The notes under the pieces are model-generated. The model saw nothing but the letters and a program-made list of their open reading frames with translations. It had not been told where the DNA came from and did not search any database. A stretch of 64,000 nucleotides of DNA from Solirubrobacteraceae bacterium (GTDB lineage: Bacteria; Actinomycetota; Thermoleophilia; Solirubrobacterales; Solirubrobacteraceae), in NCBI GenBank assembly GCA_017882445.1, contig JADGPK010000005.1, positions 1 through 64,000 on the forward strand, read 5' to 3'. Every line of letters begins with the position of its first letter. The stretch's first letter is position 1. The position numbers were made by a program, and so were the translations under genes. Shown here one piece after another: positions 52,010 through 60,893 of the stretch.

Positions 52010-53502
52010 GCGGGCGTCCTCGCGGAGCCCGCGCGGACCTGCGCCGAGGACGACGGGCCGGCGCTCGCCGCTGCGCTGTGGCCCTCTGGAGCGATGCCGA
52101 GCTTCTCCAGCGCGCGGGCCGCCGCGGCATGCCCGCTGAGCACCGCCCCCTCGAGCGTAGCCGGCCAGCCGGTGGCGGTCCACGCGCCCGCCAGCAACAG
52201 GCCCGGGAGCGCGGTCTGAGGCCCCGGGCGCAGCGCGGCGACGCCGGGACCCGCGCGAAAGGTCGCGGCGTGCTCGCGGGTGACCAGGAAGCTCTCCACC
52301 TTCGCCCGGCGCGCGCGCGGAAGCAGCTGCGCGAGCGCGGGCAGGTAGCGCTCGCGCAGGGCGTCCACGCTCATGCCCATCTCCCGCTCCGCGGCTGACA
52401 GCGACACGGCCAGATATTGACAGCCGGCGGGCGCCCCGGCCGCCGCGGTGCGATCGAAGAGGTACTGAACCGGGGTACCCACGCCGGCCGCGAAGGACTC
52501 GCTGCAGACGGGTCGGTCATAGACGACGTGCAGGTTGACGATCGGCGAAGTGCCGAGCGCCTCGAGGCGGCTCGCGCGCGCCCCCAGCAACGGCTCGAGC
52601 AGCTGTGCGGCGCGCGTGTGCGGCACCGCCACGATGACCGCCTCGGCGCTCAGGCCGCTGCTGTGTCCCTCACCGGCCCGCCCGCCGGCGGTGTCACCGG
52701 CGGCGTCCGCCCGATCTGGCTCTGAGCCTCTGTCTGTGCCTGTGCGCCCGTGCACCTCGAGGCCGCGCGCGATCGTCTCCAGCCGCTCGGCGCGCCAGCC
52801 GAGCCTCACCTCCACACCGGCTCGGCGGAGCGCTGTCTCGGCCGGCCTGCCGATCGTCTCGCCGAGCGTGCCCCGGTGAAAGCCGATGTCGCCCGCGTCG
52901 GCTCCCGCGAGCAGACCGGCGCGGAACACGAACGCGCCGAGCGCGAGCGACGCCTGCGAGGCGGGAAGGTTGAGCGTCGGCAGCGCGATCAGGTCCCACA
53001 GCGCTCCCACCGCCTCCGCGCCCTGACCGTGGCGGGCAAGCCAGTCGCCGAGCGTCTGGCGATCGAGCTCCTCCTCGCCCAGGTTCAAGCGCATCAGACC
53101 GAGTGCGGCGCGCGCGGCGCCGAGGCGCTGGAGCAGCGTCAGATGCGGGTAGCGCGCAAGCGCACCCGCCATATGCAGGGGAGCGGGCAGCGAGCTGCGC
53201 CGCAGGAGCGCTGCCCGAGCGCCGGGCTTCAGCACCGGGATCTCCAGGCGCGGCTGCACCGAGACCAGGTGATCGCTGTCCAGACGACGAAGCAGCGCGC
53301 GATAGGCCACGCAGCAGCGCAGGAAGACGTGCTGGCCGTTGTCCATCTCCAGGCCGTTGCGATCGAACGAGTAGGCCGCCCCGCCGAGCCTGCGCCTGAC
53401 CTCGAGGAGGGTCACGCTCGCGCCTGCGGCGGCGCAATCGAGTGCGGCGGTGATCCCGGCGAGGCCCCCGCCGACCACGACGACTCGGCGATCGGCGGTC
53501 AA
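52006..53502 (-). CDS. hpnE: Hydroxysqualene dehydroxylase HpnE
   Basis: A 498-residue FAD-dependent amine oxidase-like enzyme that reduces hydroxysqualene to squalene. The FAD-binding VVVVGGGLAGITAAL is at the N-terminus, MDNGQHVFLRCC follows, and LLAGAWTATGWPATLEGAV closes the fold. It starts at TTG 53502 overlapping the hpnD stop (TTGA). An Asp/Gly/Ala-rich insertion near 278-305 is unusual. With HpnC and HpnD it gives the bacterial three-step squalene route. Confidence 0.92.
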   Translation of the reverse strand: MTADRRVVVVGGGLAGITAALDCAAAGASVTLLEVRRRLGGAAYSFDRNGLEMDNGQHVFLRCCVAYRALLRRLDSDHLVSVQPRLEIPVLKPGARAALLRRSSLPAPLHMAGALARYPHLTLLQRLGAARAALGLMRLNLGEEELDRQTLGDWLARHGQGAEAVGALWDLIALPTLNLPASQASLALGAFVFRAGLLAGADAGDIGFHRGTLGETIGRPAETALRRAGVEVRLGWRAERLETIARGLEVHGRTGTDRGSEPDRADAAGDTAGGRAGEGHSSGLSAEAVIVAVPHTRAAQLLEPLLGARASRLEALGTSPIVNLHVVYDRPVCSESFAAGVGTPVQYLFDRTAAAGAPAGCQYLAVSLSAAEREMGMSVDALRERYLPALAQLLPRARRAKVESFLVTREHAATFRAGPGVAALRPGPQTALPGLLLAGAWTATGWPATLEGAVLSGHAAAARALEKLGIAPEGHSAAASAGPSSSAQVRAGSARTPA

Positions 53503-54455
53503 CCGCCTGCTCCGAGCATCCCCCGCGCGGCCACCCAGGCCTTCTCGTGCGCAGGCAGCGACACACGCCGGCGCGTCGCGGCCTCGGGGTCCTCCTCGAT
53601 GCGGTCGAGCAGGCGGCGATAGATGCCGGCCATCGCCAGCACGCACGCGGCGCTGCGACGGTCGAGCAGCGGCGCGAGCGCCATCCCGCGCTCGAACCAT
53701 CGCCGCGCGCGATCGGCCTCGAAGCGGAGCAGCGCGGCGAGCCGCTCGACGTCGTCCTGTTGCCGCGCAGGCGAAGCGAGCGCCCCCGCCGCGCGCGCGA
53801 CCGCGACGAGCTTCTTCGGCCCACCCGGCTCTTCGCTCCGCGCGATCAGGCCGAACCGGCGGAGGTCCTCGCCGGGCAGATACACGCGCCCGTTCTCCGC
53901 GTCCTCGCGCACGTCGCGCAGGATGTTGGTGAGCTGCAGCGCGACACCGAGATCGTCGGCCATCGCTTCGGCGCCCGGCACGTCGCCCGGGGCGCCGCGC
54001 AGGCCGAAGATCGCCAGGCACACGCGCCCGATCGCACCGGCGACCCGGCGGCAGTAGAGAACCAGCTCGTCGAAGCTCTCGTAGGTCACCCCGGTGACGT
54101 CCATGCGCACACCCTCGATCAGCTCGCCGAGGGCGCTGGGCGGCAGCGGGAAGCGGGCGTTGGCGTCCGCAAGCGCCAACATCACCGGGTCCCCCGGCCC
54201 CTGCGCCGGCGGGGCCGCGGATTCGAGCGCCGCGAGCGCCCGCGCCTGCACGTCCAGGCGGCGCAGCTTCTCCTCTGTGGCGAGCGTTCCATCGCCGATG
54301 TCGTCCACGCGGCGGGCGAACGCGTACACCGCGCACATCGCCCGGCGCCGCTCGGCGGAAAGCAGGCGGATGCCCCAGAAGAAGTTGGCGGCCTCGGTGC
54401 GCGTGACCGCCTCGCAGTGACGGTAGGCATCGGCGACGTCCACCGCCGTGCTCAC
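53499..54455 (-). CDS. hpnD: Presqualene diphosphate synthase HpnD
   Basis: A 318-residue trans-isoprenyl diphosphate synthase (phytoene/squalene synthase family). The two Asp-rich motifs are ARRVDDIGDG and ALQLTNILRDVREDA, and NFFWGIRLLSAERR is the usual N-terminal segment. It condenses two farnesyl diphosphates to presqualene diphosphate. ATG 54455 overlaps the hpnC stop (ATGA). Confidence 0.92.
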   Translation of the reverse strand: MSTAVDVADAYRHCEAVTRTEAANFFWGIRLLSAERRRAMCAVYAFARRVDDIGDGTLATEEKLRRLDVQARALAALESAAPPAQGPGDPVMLALADANARFPLPPSALGELIEGVRMDVTGVTYESFDELVLYCRRVAGAIGRVCLAIFGLRGAPGDVPGAEAMADDLGVALQLTNILRDVREDAENGRVYLPGEDLRRFGLIARSEEPGGPKKLVAVARAAGALASPARQQDDVERLAALLRFEADRARRWFERGMALAPLLDRRSAACVLAMAGIYRRLLDRIEEDPEAATRRRVSLPAHEKAWVAARGMLGAGG

Positions 54456-55315
54456 GCCGGCCTCTCACGACGCTCGATCAGCGTGGCGGCGAGAGCCACG
54501 GTCATCCGGGCGCGCCCCGCACGCGGCACGCCCGCCAACACGTCATAACCGGCGCGCTCGATCGCCTCGGCGGCGGCCCGCCCGCCGGCCACGAAGGCGG
54601 CCACCGCGAGCCGCGCCCGCCCGTGCAGTCGATCGATCAGTGGTGCACCCGCGGTGAGCAGGGAGCGCGCGCGGGCGACCTCGAACGCCAGCACCTCGCG
54701 CAGCGGTCCACCGGCGTGCGCTTCGCCGAGCTCCGCCTGAGAGCAGCCGAACCGGTCGAGGTCCTCCACAGGCAGATAGACCCGTCCGCGCGCCAGGTCC
54801 TCGGCGACGTCCTGGCAGTGCTCGATCAGCTGGAGCGCCGTACAGATCGAGTCCGACAGGGCGACCTGTTCGGGGCTGGAGGAGCCGAGCACGCCGAGGA
54901 CCAGCTCGCCGACCGGATCGGCGGACAGAGCGCAGTAGGCGCGCAGCTCTTCCCAGGTCTCATAGCGAGTGACGCGCTGGTCGACGCGATTGGCCTCGAT
55001 CAGGCGCGCGAACGGCTCGCGTGCGAGCGAACGCCCACGCAGCGTCGCCTGCAGTCCGACGAGCAGGGGATGCTCGGCGCGACCCTCGAACGCCCGATCG
55101 AGTTCCTCTGCCAGCCAGTCCAGCGCCGCCAGGCGGTCGCCGGCGGCCGAGTCGCCCAGCTCGTCGGCCAGGCGAGCGAAGCCATAGATGGCGAGCAGAT
55201 CGCTGCGCACGCGCCGGGGGAGCAGCCGGCTTGCGACCGGGAAGTTCTCCGTCCCGGCCCGCGCCATCACCGCGTCGGCGGCGGGGACGTCGATCGGACG
55301 CTCGCCTATGAGCAT
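54452..55315 (-). CDS. hpnC: Hydroxysqualene synthase HpnC
   Basis: A 287-residue squalene synthase-family protein converting presqualene diphosphate to hydroxysqualene. ENFPVASRLLPRRVR is the HpnC N-terminal signature, followed by ARLADELGD (first Asp-rich motif) and LIEHCQDVAED (second). ATG 55315 overlaps the shc stop as TGATG; earlier in-frame codons fall inside shc. Confidence 0.91.
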   Translation of the reverse strand: MLIGERPIDVPAADAVMARAGTENFPVASRLLPRRVRSDLLAIYGFARLADELGDSAAGDRLAALDWLAEELDRAFEGRAEHPLLVGLQATLRGRSLAREPFARLIEANRVDQRVTRYETWEELRAYCALSADPVGELVLGVLGSSSPEQVALSDSICTALQLIEHCQDVAEDLARGRVYLPVEDLDRFGCSQAELGEAHAGGPLREVLAFEVARARSLLTAGAPLIDRLHGRARLAVAAFVAGGRAAAEAIERAGYDVLAGVPRAGRARMTVALAATLIERRERPA

Positions 55316-57378
55316 CACCCCTGACGCTCGGACGGGCAGGCGAAACACGCCTCCCGGTCGCGAGTGCGGTGCAGGCAGCGGCCGAGCGCCATCATCGGAA
55401 ACGCCAGGCGGTAGAGGTGGTAGTTGATGTAGTAGTCCGACGGAAAGCCCGTGCCGGTGTACTGCGGCTCATCCCACCCGCCGTCGGAGCGCTGGGTGGA
55501 CACGAGCCACGTCACGCCCCGCGCGAGGGCCGGCGAGCGCTCTCCGGCCGCGTGCAGCGCCAACAGCGCCCACGCCGTCTGGGAGGGGGTGCTCGGACCC
55601 CGTCCGATCCATTCGGGGTCGTCGTAGGAGCGCGGGTCCTCGCCCCATCCCCCGTCATCGTTCTGGTGCTCCTCTAGCCAGCGCACCGCCCGCCGTATGC
55701 ATTCGTGCGACGGATCGACTCCGGCGGCCAGCAGACCCGGGAGCACAGCTCCGGTGCCGTAGACGTGATTGACGCCCCAGCGGCCGAACCACGATCCCCC
55801 GTCCTCCTGGTGATCGATCAGCCACCGCACCCCGCGGCGGGCCGCGGGGGTGTGGCCGAGGCCGAGCACCGCGAGCATCTCCACCGTGTGGGCGGTCACG
55901 TCGGCGCTCGGCTCGTCGATCACCTCGCCGAAGTCCAGGAACGGAAGCTTGCGCGCGAGTGCGCGGGTGTTGTCGGCGTCGAAGGCCGCCCAGCCGCCTT
56001 CGGAGCTCTGCATCCCTTCGACCCAGCGCAGCGCCCTCCCCACCGCCCCGTCTATCCGCCTACCGATCGCGGCCGCCCGAACGGACGTCTCCCCCACCGC
56101 GGGTCCCGACCCCTCCGTCCGCTCGCTCCCCGCCCGGATCGGGGCGCCGGCGGCGACCCGGTCCAGGGCGAGCACCACCTCGGCAGTGTCGTCGATATCG
56201 GGATAGTTGACGTTGGCGAACTCGAACGCCCATCCCCCGGGCTCGAGGCTCGGCCTGGCCACAGACCAGTCCCCCTGCTCGGTGACCTCCTCGCCGAGGA
56301 GCCAATCGGCGGCGCGCACCATCGCGGGATGGTCGCCCGGCAGGCCGGAGTCGCTTAGCGCGAGCATCGCCAGCGCCGTGTCCCACACGGGCGACTGGCA
56401 CGCTTCCAGTCGTCGGCTCGCGCCTGCCGGCGCACCCACGCCGCGTGAGTCGTCGTTGCCCTCGACCATGAACTCCTCGAGGCCCTGCAGGCCGCGGCTC
56501 ATCACGGGATGATCAGGTGGATAGCCGCCCAGCTGCAGCGCCATCAGCGAGTAGACCCATGGCGGCTGGATGCCGCCCCAGGAGCCGTCGGCCTCTTGGC
56601 GGCGAACGATCCAACGCTCCGCCCGCGCGACCGCCAGCCGACGCAGGGCGCGAATCGGGCGGCGCTCGTAGGCGCGCAGGACGCTGTCGAGACCGCGCAG
56701 CAGGGCGACGAGCAGCGCGGCCCGCCGACCGGACGAGCGGTCGCCACGCCCCATGCGCCCGGCCATCCCGGCCGCATCGGGGTCGCGCAGCTCCTCCAGG
56801 TCGAACGCGAGCGCGTGCACGGGCCGGTGTGCTTTCACGAGCGACACCGCCACGATCGTCTGGCGCGCCCAGCAGGCGAAGTCATAGACGTTCAGTGGGA
56901 TCCACGGGGGCAGCAGGATGATCTCGGGCGGCAGCGCCGGCACGCGATCCCACGACCACAGCCCGAACAGGGCGAGCCACAGGTGGGTGAACACGCGCGC
57001 GCCCTCCAGGCCGCCTTGTGAGCGGATGAACTCGGCCGCCGCGCGCATGTGCTCGGCCCCGGTCGGGTCGCCGGCCAGCCGCAGCGCGCAGTACGCCTCG
57101 ATCGTCGTGGACAGCTCGCCGGGGCCGCCGTGGAAGTTCGCCCAGGTTCCGTCGGCGCGCTGCTGGGAGCGGATCCACGCCGCCGAGCGCTCGGTCTCCT
57201 CGGCGCGACGAACGCCCAGGAACTCGCGCAGGAGTATGTCCTCGGCGTCCATCGTGACGTTCGTCTGCAGCTCACCCCGCCACCAGCCGGCGTCATCCTG
57301 CAGCGACAGCAGGCGCCGGGACGCCCGCTCGAGCGTCACCTCAGCCTCGCTGCGAGCCTCGACGGTCAACGACGCCAT
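55315..57378 (-). CDS. shc: Squalene--hopene cyclase
   Basis: A 687-residue squalene-hopene cyclase, slightly longer than the typical 630-660. The catalytic DIDDTAEVV (DXDD motif, about residue 390) and several QW repeats (WVEGMQSSEGGWAAFD, WLEEHQNDDGGWGED, WLVSTQRSDGGWDE) are intact. It cyclises squalene to hopene/diplopterol at the membrane. An insertion near 405-440 (PIRAGSERTEGSGPAVGETS) explains part of the extra length. It starts nine bases after a glycosyltransferase gene and begins the core hopanoid genes. Confidence 0.96.
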   Translation of the reverse strand: MASLTVEARSEAEVTLERASRRLLSLQDDAGWWRGELQTNVTMDAEDILLREFLGVRRAEETERSAAWIRSQQRADGTWANFHGGPGELSTTIEAYCALRLAGDPTGAEHMRAAAEFIRSQGGLEGARVFTHLWLALFGLWSWDRVPALPPEIILLPPWIPLNVYDFACWARQTIVAVSLVKAHRPVHALAFDLEELRDPDAAGMAGRMGRGDRSSGRRAALLVALLRGLDSVLRAYERRPIRALRRLAVARAERWIVRRQEADGSWGGIQPPWVYSLMALQLGGYPPDHPVMSRGLQGLEEFMVEGNDDSRGVGAPAGASRRLEACQSPVWDTALAMLALSDSGLPGDHPAMVRAADWLLGEEVTEQGDWSVARPSLEPGGWAFEFANVNYPDIDDTAEVVLALDRVAAGAPIRAGSERTEGSGPAVGETSVRAAAIGRRIDGAVGRALRWVEGMQSSEGGWAAFDADNTRALARKLPFLDFGEVIDEPSADVTAHTVEMLAVLGLGHTPAARRGVRWLIDHQEDGGSWFGRWGVNHVYGTGAVLPGLLAAGVDPSHECIRRAVRWLEEHQNDDGGWGEDPRSYDDPEWIGRGPSTPSQTAWALLALHAAGERSPALARGVTWLVSTQRSDGGWDEPQYTGTGFPSDYYINYHLYRLAFPMMALGRCLHRTRDREACFACPSERQG

Positions 57379-57387
57379 GCGGGAAAG

Positions 57388-59013
57388 CTAAGTCTTTTTC
57401 GTCGCGAAGGACACCCGCGCAGCTCGTGAGCGTCCCGGCGCACTCGCCGAGGCGCTCGGAACGCCGGCCCTCACGAGCACCTCCGGGTGCGCAAGCGTGA
57501 TCACTCCCCTGCGTAGAGCGCTCTCGCTGACCACCCGCGGGATGGGCGAAATGAAGCGGTAGATGATCAGGCCGTTGACGCTGCGACGGTCGAGCAGGTG
57601 AAACCCGGGGGCCGGAGGACTCCCCGCGGAGGCGCGCAGCGGGGCGTAGCCGGTCTCGTCGATCTCCGTCACGCTCACGGTCCTGCCGCTGGCGAGTTTG
57701 TGCAGCCCCGGCAGGTAGTACTCGAGCGGCGCGGCGCCGAGCTCGACCGTCGTGATCGCCCGATCGCCCGAACCGGCGCGCAGCACTCGCGCGACTCCCC
57801 GCCAGTCTCCCCGCTGCAGGCGCGGGCTGAAATCGACGTCGAGCGAGATCACGAGGAACGCGAGCGCGATCGTCGCGCCCAGCGCGACCCCCGCGCGACC
57901 GGTCGATGGGGAGGCGACGAGGACCGCTATCAGCGCCGTGACCGGGATCATCGCCGCGACCAGGTTCCGCGGGGCGAGGTAGTCGGCGCCGACCGCCACC
58001 AGCACGACCGGTATGAGCACGCCGCAGGCGGCGAGCAGCAGCGCGATCAGGGCGCCGCGCTGCTCGCGCTCGCCTCGGTCTGAGCCGTGCGCGTCGGGGC
58101 CCGCCGGGCTCGCGCTCGTGCGCGAGACGCCCGCCGTCGAGGGCTCGAGCATCCGCCACAGCGCCAGCCCGATCCCTGCGAGGATCGGCAGCGCGACGAG
58201 CAGCTCCACTCCGTGTCCGAGCGGCGCGCCGGAGTTGCCGGTGAGGTAGTACTGCGGTATTGCTCCGAGACGTTCGGAGATGGGCCATCGACCGATCCAC
58301 TGCGTGCCGTGCCCGCCCTGGGCTGATATCAGCGGAACCAGCGCCAGGCCGACGATCACGAGCGCGCCGCTCGCCCCCAGGGCCGCGCGGCGTCTCGGCT
58401 GCTCGCGCGCCAGCCACAGCACCATCGCCACCAACAGGAAGACCGCGAAGTAGTGGCTGAGCAGGGCGAGAGATCCGCTCACGGCGAAGGCCGCCATGCG
58501 AACGGGCGTGGGATCGCGCTCGGCGCGCAGGAAGCACAGCATCGCCAGGGCGCCGGTGAACACGAACAGCGCGTAGGCGCGCGCCTCCTGGGAGTACCAG
58601 ACGAAAAGGGGATTGACGGCGACGAGCGTCGCGCACAGCACCGCGGCTCGCCGGCCGGCGAGCTCACGCCCGATCATCCAGGCGACGGGGACGGTGGCGA
58701 TCCCGGCGAGCGCGGAGGGCAGGCGCAGCGCCACCTCGCCGCTACCCAACACGCGCGAGTCCGCCCACACCAGCACGTACCACAGTGGCGGCGTGTTCTC
58801 GGTGCGGGCGACGCCCCGCAACGTCGCCCACAGGCTCGGGTGAAGGACGCGGAGCGGTGTGAACGCCTCGTCGTACCAGAAGCTCTGCAGGCCGAGCGTC
58901 GAGAGCCGCAGCGCCGCCGCAAGCACGATCAGCGCCGCCAGCGGCCACCAGCGCGGCAGGCGGGCCGTCGCGCCCACGGCCGGCGCGGCTCCGGCGTGCG
59001 CGACGCTGCTCAT
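57388..59013 (-). CDS. Membrane glycosyltransferase, GT-C type (ArnT-like)
   Basis: A 541-residue polytopic protein with the GT-C pattern: a first helix, then GLQSFWYDEAFTPLRV (catalytic Asp loop), ENTPPLWYVLVW, and NPLFVWYSQEARAYALF. About ten helices and a C-terminal extracytoplasmic domain follow. ATG 59013 overlaps the preceding stop (ATGA). It directly precedes shc by nine bases, so a role in glycosylating a hopanoid or another membrane lipid is possible; the donor is probably a polyprenyl-phosphate sugar. Confidence 0.8.
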   Translation of the reverse strand: MSSVAHAGAAPAVGATARLPRWWPLAALIVLAAALRLSTLGLQSFWYDEAFTPLRVLHPSLWATLRGVARTENTPPLWYVLVWADSRVLGSGEVALRLPSALAGIATVPVAWMIGRELAGRRAAVLCATLVAVNPLFVWYSQEARAYALFVFTGALAMLCFLRAERDPTPVRMAAFAVSGSLALLSHYFAVFLLVAMVLWLAREQPRRRAALGASGALVIVGLALVPLISAQGGHGTQWIGRWPISERLGAIPQYYLTGNSGAPLGHGVELLVALPILAGIGLALWRMLEPSTAGVSRTSASPAGPDAHGSDRGEREQRGALIALLLAACGVLIPVVLVAVGADYLAPRNLVAAMIPVTALIAVLVASPSTGRAGVALGATIALAFLVISLDVDFSPRLQRGDWRGVARVLRAGSGDRAITTVELGAAPLEYYLPGLHKLASGRTVSVTEIDETGYAPLRASAGSPPAPGFHLLDRRSVNGLIIYRFISPIPRVVSESALRRGVITLAHPEVLVRAGVPSASASAPGRSRAARVSFATKKT

Positions 59014-59501
59014 CGCGGACAGATCCCTCGCGAGGCCGGCCCGAAGCAGCCGTAGCGCAGGCCGCGCACGTCGTCTTCTGCTTTGGCCCGCAGGTACCAG
59101 CCTCCATGCACGGCGCGCCGCCCATCCACGACCGGCCCCCAGATGGCCAGGCACAGCTGGATCCTCGTTTTCGGCGGCCCCGGGCTCATGTTGCCGCAGA
59201 TCACCTCGCGCTGGCTGCTCGTCGGCCCGAGCAGTTCCTGCTCGATCGAGAGGTTGTGGTAGTCGTGGCCGGTGTAGGCGCGCCACGTGCGCATATCGGC
59301 GATCAGGCGCCCGTTGACGTGCGTCTGGCGCACGACGTCGTTCAGCGTGGCGGTCGCGAGCAGCACCCCGACGAGCACCAAGAGCGTCGTCTCGATCAGC
59401 CGCATGCGTCCCGCGCCCGGGAGCTCGATCGCGCGTGGGCGCAGCCGTGCCGGGAGCCGCTCCCACGACTCGCGCCCGGCGGGTGTCGCGGAGTCGCTCA
59501 T
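59010..59501 (-). CDS. Small membrane-anchored protein with four outer cysteines
   Basis: A 163-residue protein with one membrane segment (about 35-55) and an extracytoplasmic domain of about 105 residues holding four cysteines (VICGN, QLCLA, YGCFG, GICPR), enough for two disulfides. No family recognised. It is sandwiched between two GT-C glycosyltransferases with ATGA overlaps at both ends, so it is probably an accessory subunit of that glycosylation step. Confidence 0.7.
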   Translation of the reverse strand: MSDSATPAGRESWERLPARLRPRAIELPGAGRMRLIETTLLVLVGVLLATATLNDVVRQTHVNGRLIADMRTWRAYTGHDYHNLSIEQELLGPTSSQREVICGNMSPGPPKTRIQLCLAIWGPVVDGRRAVHGGWYLRAKAEDDVRGLRYGCFGPASRGICPR

Positions 59502-60880
59502 TCGACCGGCGCCAGGAGCGGCGAGATCTGGTGCAGGATGAACAGCGCCTGCAGCGCGAGCGTGGCCGCGAGCAGGCGCCGGTCGCGGGCCATGACGGCG
59601 AGCGGCAGCGGCCACAGGATGTACCAGGCCAGAAGCCACGTGCTGGTCACCGAGATCGCCAGCAGCGTCCATCCCGCGGCGGCGACCCAGTCGTAACCGC
59701 GCCAGGTCCGCCACATCAGGTGGGCGACGATCAGCACGAGCAGCGCCTTGAGCAGGTCGTGATCGATCGGGAACACCCCGGGCTTGCCGAACAGGTGGGC
59801 GATCTCGGTGGCGAAGCTGTCGGTCGAGACGAATGCCGCGTCGCGGTTCAGCGCGGCCACCAGGTCGATCCCGTGCACCCCGAAGGCCGCATAGCCGACG
59901 AGCGCGCCGATGATGAGCGCGGCGAGCGCTCCGAGGATCGGGGCCAGGCGGCGCCTGGAGATGATCATGAACGGGAGCAGCACGGCGACCGTGGCCTTCA
60001 CCAGCGCGCCGGCCACGACCCAGGCCGCCGCTGCAGCCTCCCGCCGCCATGAGTGTCCCGCCGAGCGACTCCAGGTGTCTCCGTCTCGCGAGGAGGGTCC
60101 CGCTGGGAGCGTGAGGCTGACGGCCGCCATCATCGCCACAAGCATGATCAGGTCGTTGTGGGCGCCGCCGAGCCCGTAGATCACGTACAGCGGATTGGCG
60201 CCGAGCGCGAGGATCGCCCACACCGGGTCGAACCCGCGGCTGCGCGCGCAGCGCCAGGTGAGCGCCAGCGTTCCCGCGCTGGCGAAGAGCGCCTCGAGCT
60301 TCATCCCCCACAGCGCGCCCTTCACGCCGAGCGGGGCGAGCGGATAGGAGAGCAGGGTGTAGAGCGGGCCGTAGGCCGTCGCGACATGCCTCCAGTCGTG
60401 ACCGACGTACTCATAGACGGGATCGCCCGCGATCGCCGCCGGGCCGTGCAGGTAGGGGTTGATCGCGTGCTCGACGCCCATGCGCGCATAGGCGATGTAG
60501 CTGAAGACGTCGGTCGAGAGCAGGATCGGACCGGCGAACACGGCAGCGTGGAGCGCCCCGATCACGATCAGCGCCGAGCGTTTGGAGATGAGCTCCTGCC
60601 CGGCGTGGCGCGTGAGCGCGAGCAGCGCCGCGTAGGCGCAGGTCATGACCAGGATCGCGATCAAGAAGACGCGATAGCCCAGGTGCTCGCCGACGCCGTG
60701 CAGCCACCCGGTGATCTGCGGCGACTTGGGTATCAGCGCCGTGTGCCCGGCCGCGCCGTCGATGACTATCTCGGCGGTGGCGAGGACCAGCAGCAGCGCC
60801 AGCAGCCAGGCCAGCGCCGGCGTCAACCACTCAAAGCGGGGCCGGGCGGGAGCGCGTTCGCTCTGCGCGGCGACGGTCAC
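59498..60880 (-). CDS. Membrane glycosyltransferase, GT87/mannosyltransferase-like
   Basis: A 460-residue polytopic protein with about 11 helices. STDVFSYIAYARMGVEHAINPY and VYEYVGHDWRHVATAYGPLYT match the DUF2029/alpha-mannosyltransferase-like GT-C group; YGLGGAHNDLIMLVAMMAA is a further family string. It starts at GTG 60880. It lies 13 bases after the aldehyde dehydrogenase and overlaps the small Cys protein (ATGA). Confidence 0.78.
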   Translation of the reverse strand: MTVAAQSERAPARPRFEWLTPALAWLLALLLVLATAEIVIDGAAGHTALIPKSPQITGWLHGVGEHLGYRVFLIAILVMTCAYAALLALTRHAGQELISKRSALIVIGALHAAVFAGPILLSTDVFSYIAYARMGVEHAINPYLHGPAAIAGDPVYEYVGHDWRHVATAYGPLYTLLSYPLAPLGVKGALWGMKLEALFASAGTLALTWRCARSRGFDPVWAILALGANPLYVIYGLGGAHNDLIMLVAMMAAVSLTLPAGPSSRDGDTWSRSAGHSWRREAAAAAWVVAGALVKATVAVLLPFMIISRRRLAPILGALAALIIGALVGYAAFGVHGIDLVAALNRDAAFVSTDSFATEIAHLFGKPGVFPIDHDLLKALLVLIVAHLMWRTWRGYDWVAAAGWTLLAISVTSTWLLAWYILWPLPLAVMARDRRLLAATLALQALFILHQISPLLAPVE

Positions 60881-60893
60881 GAAACGGTGAGGC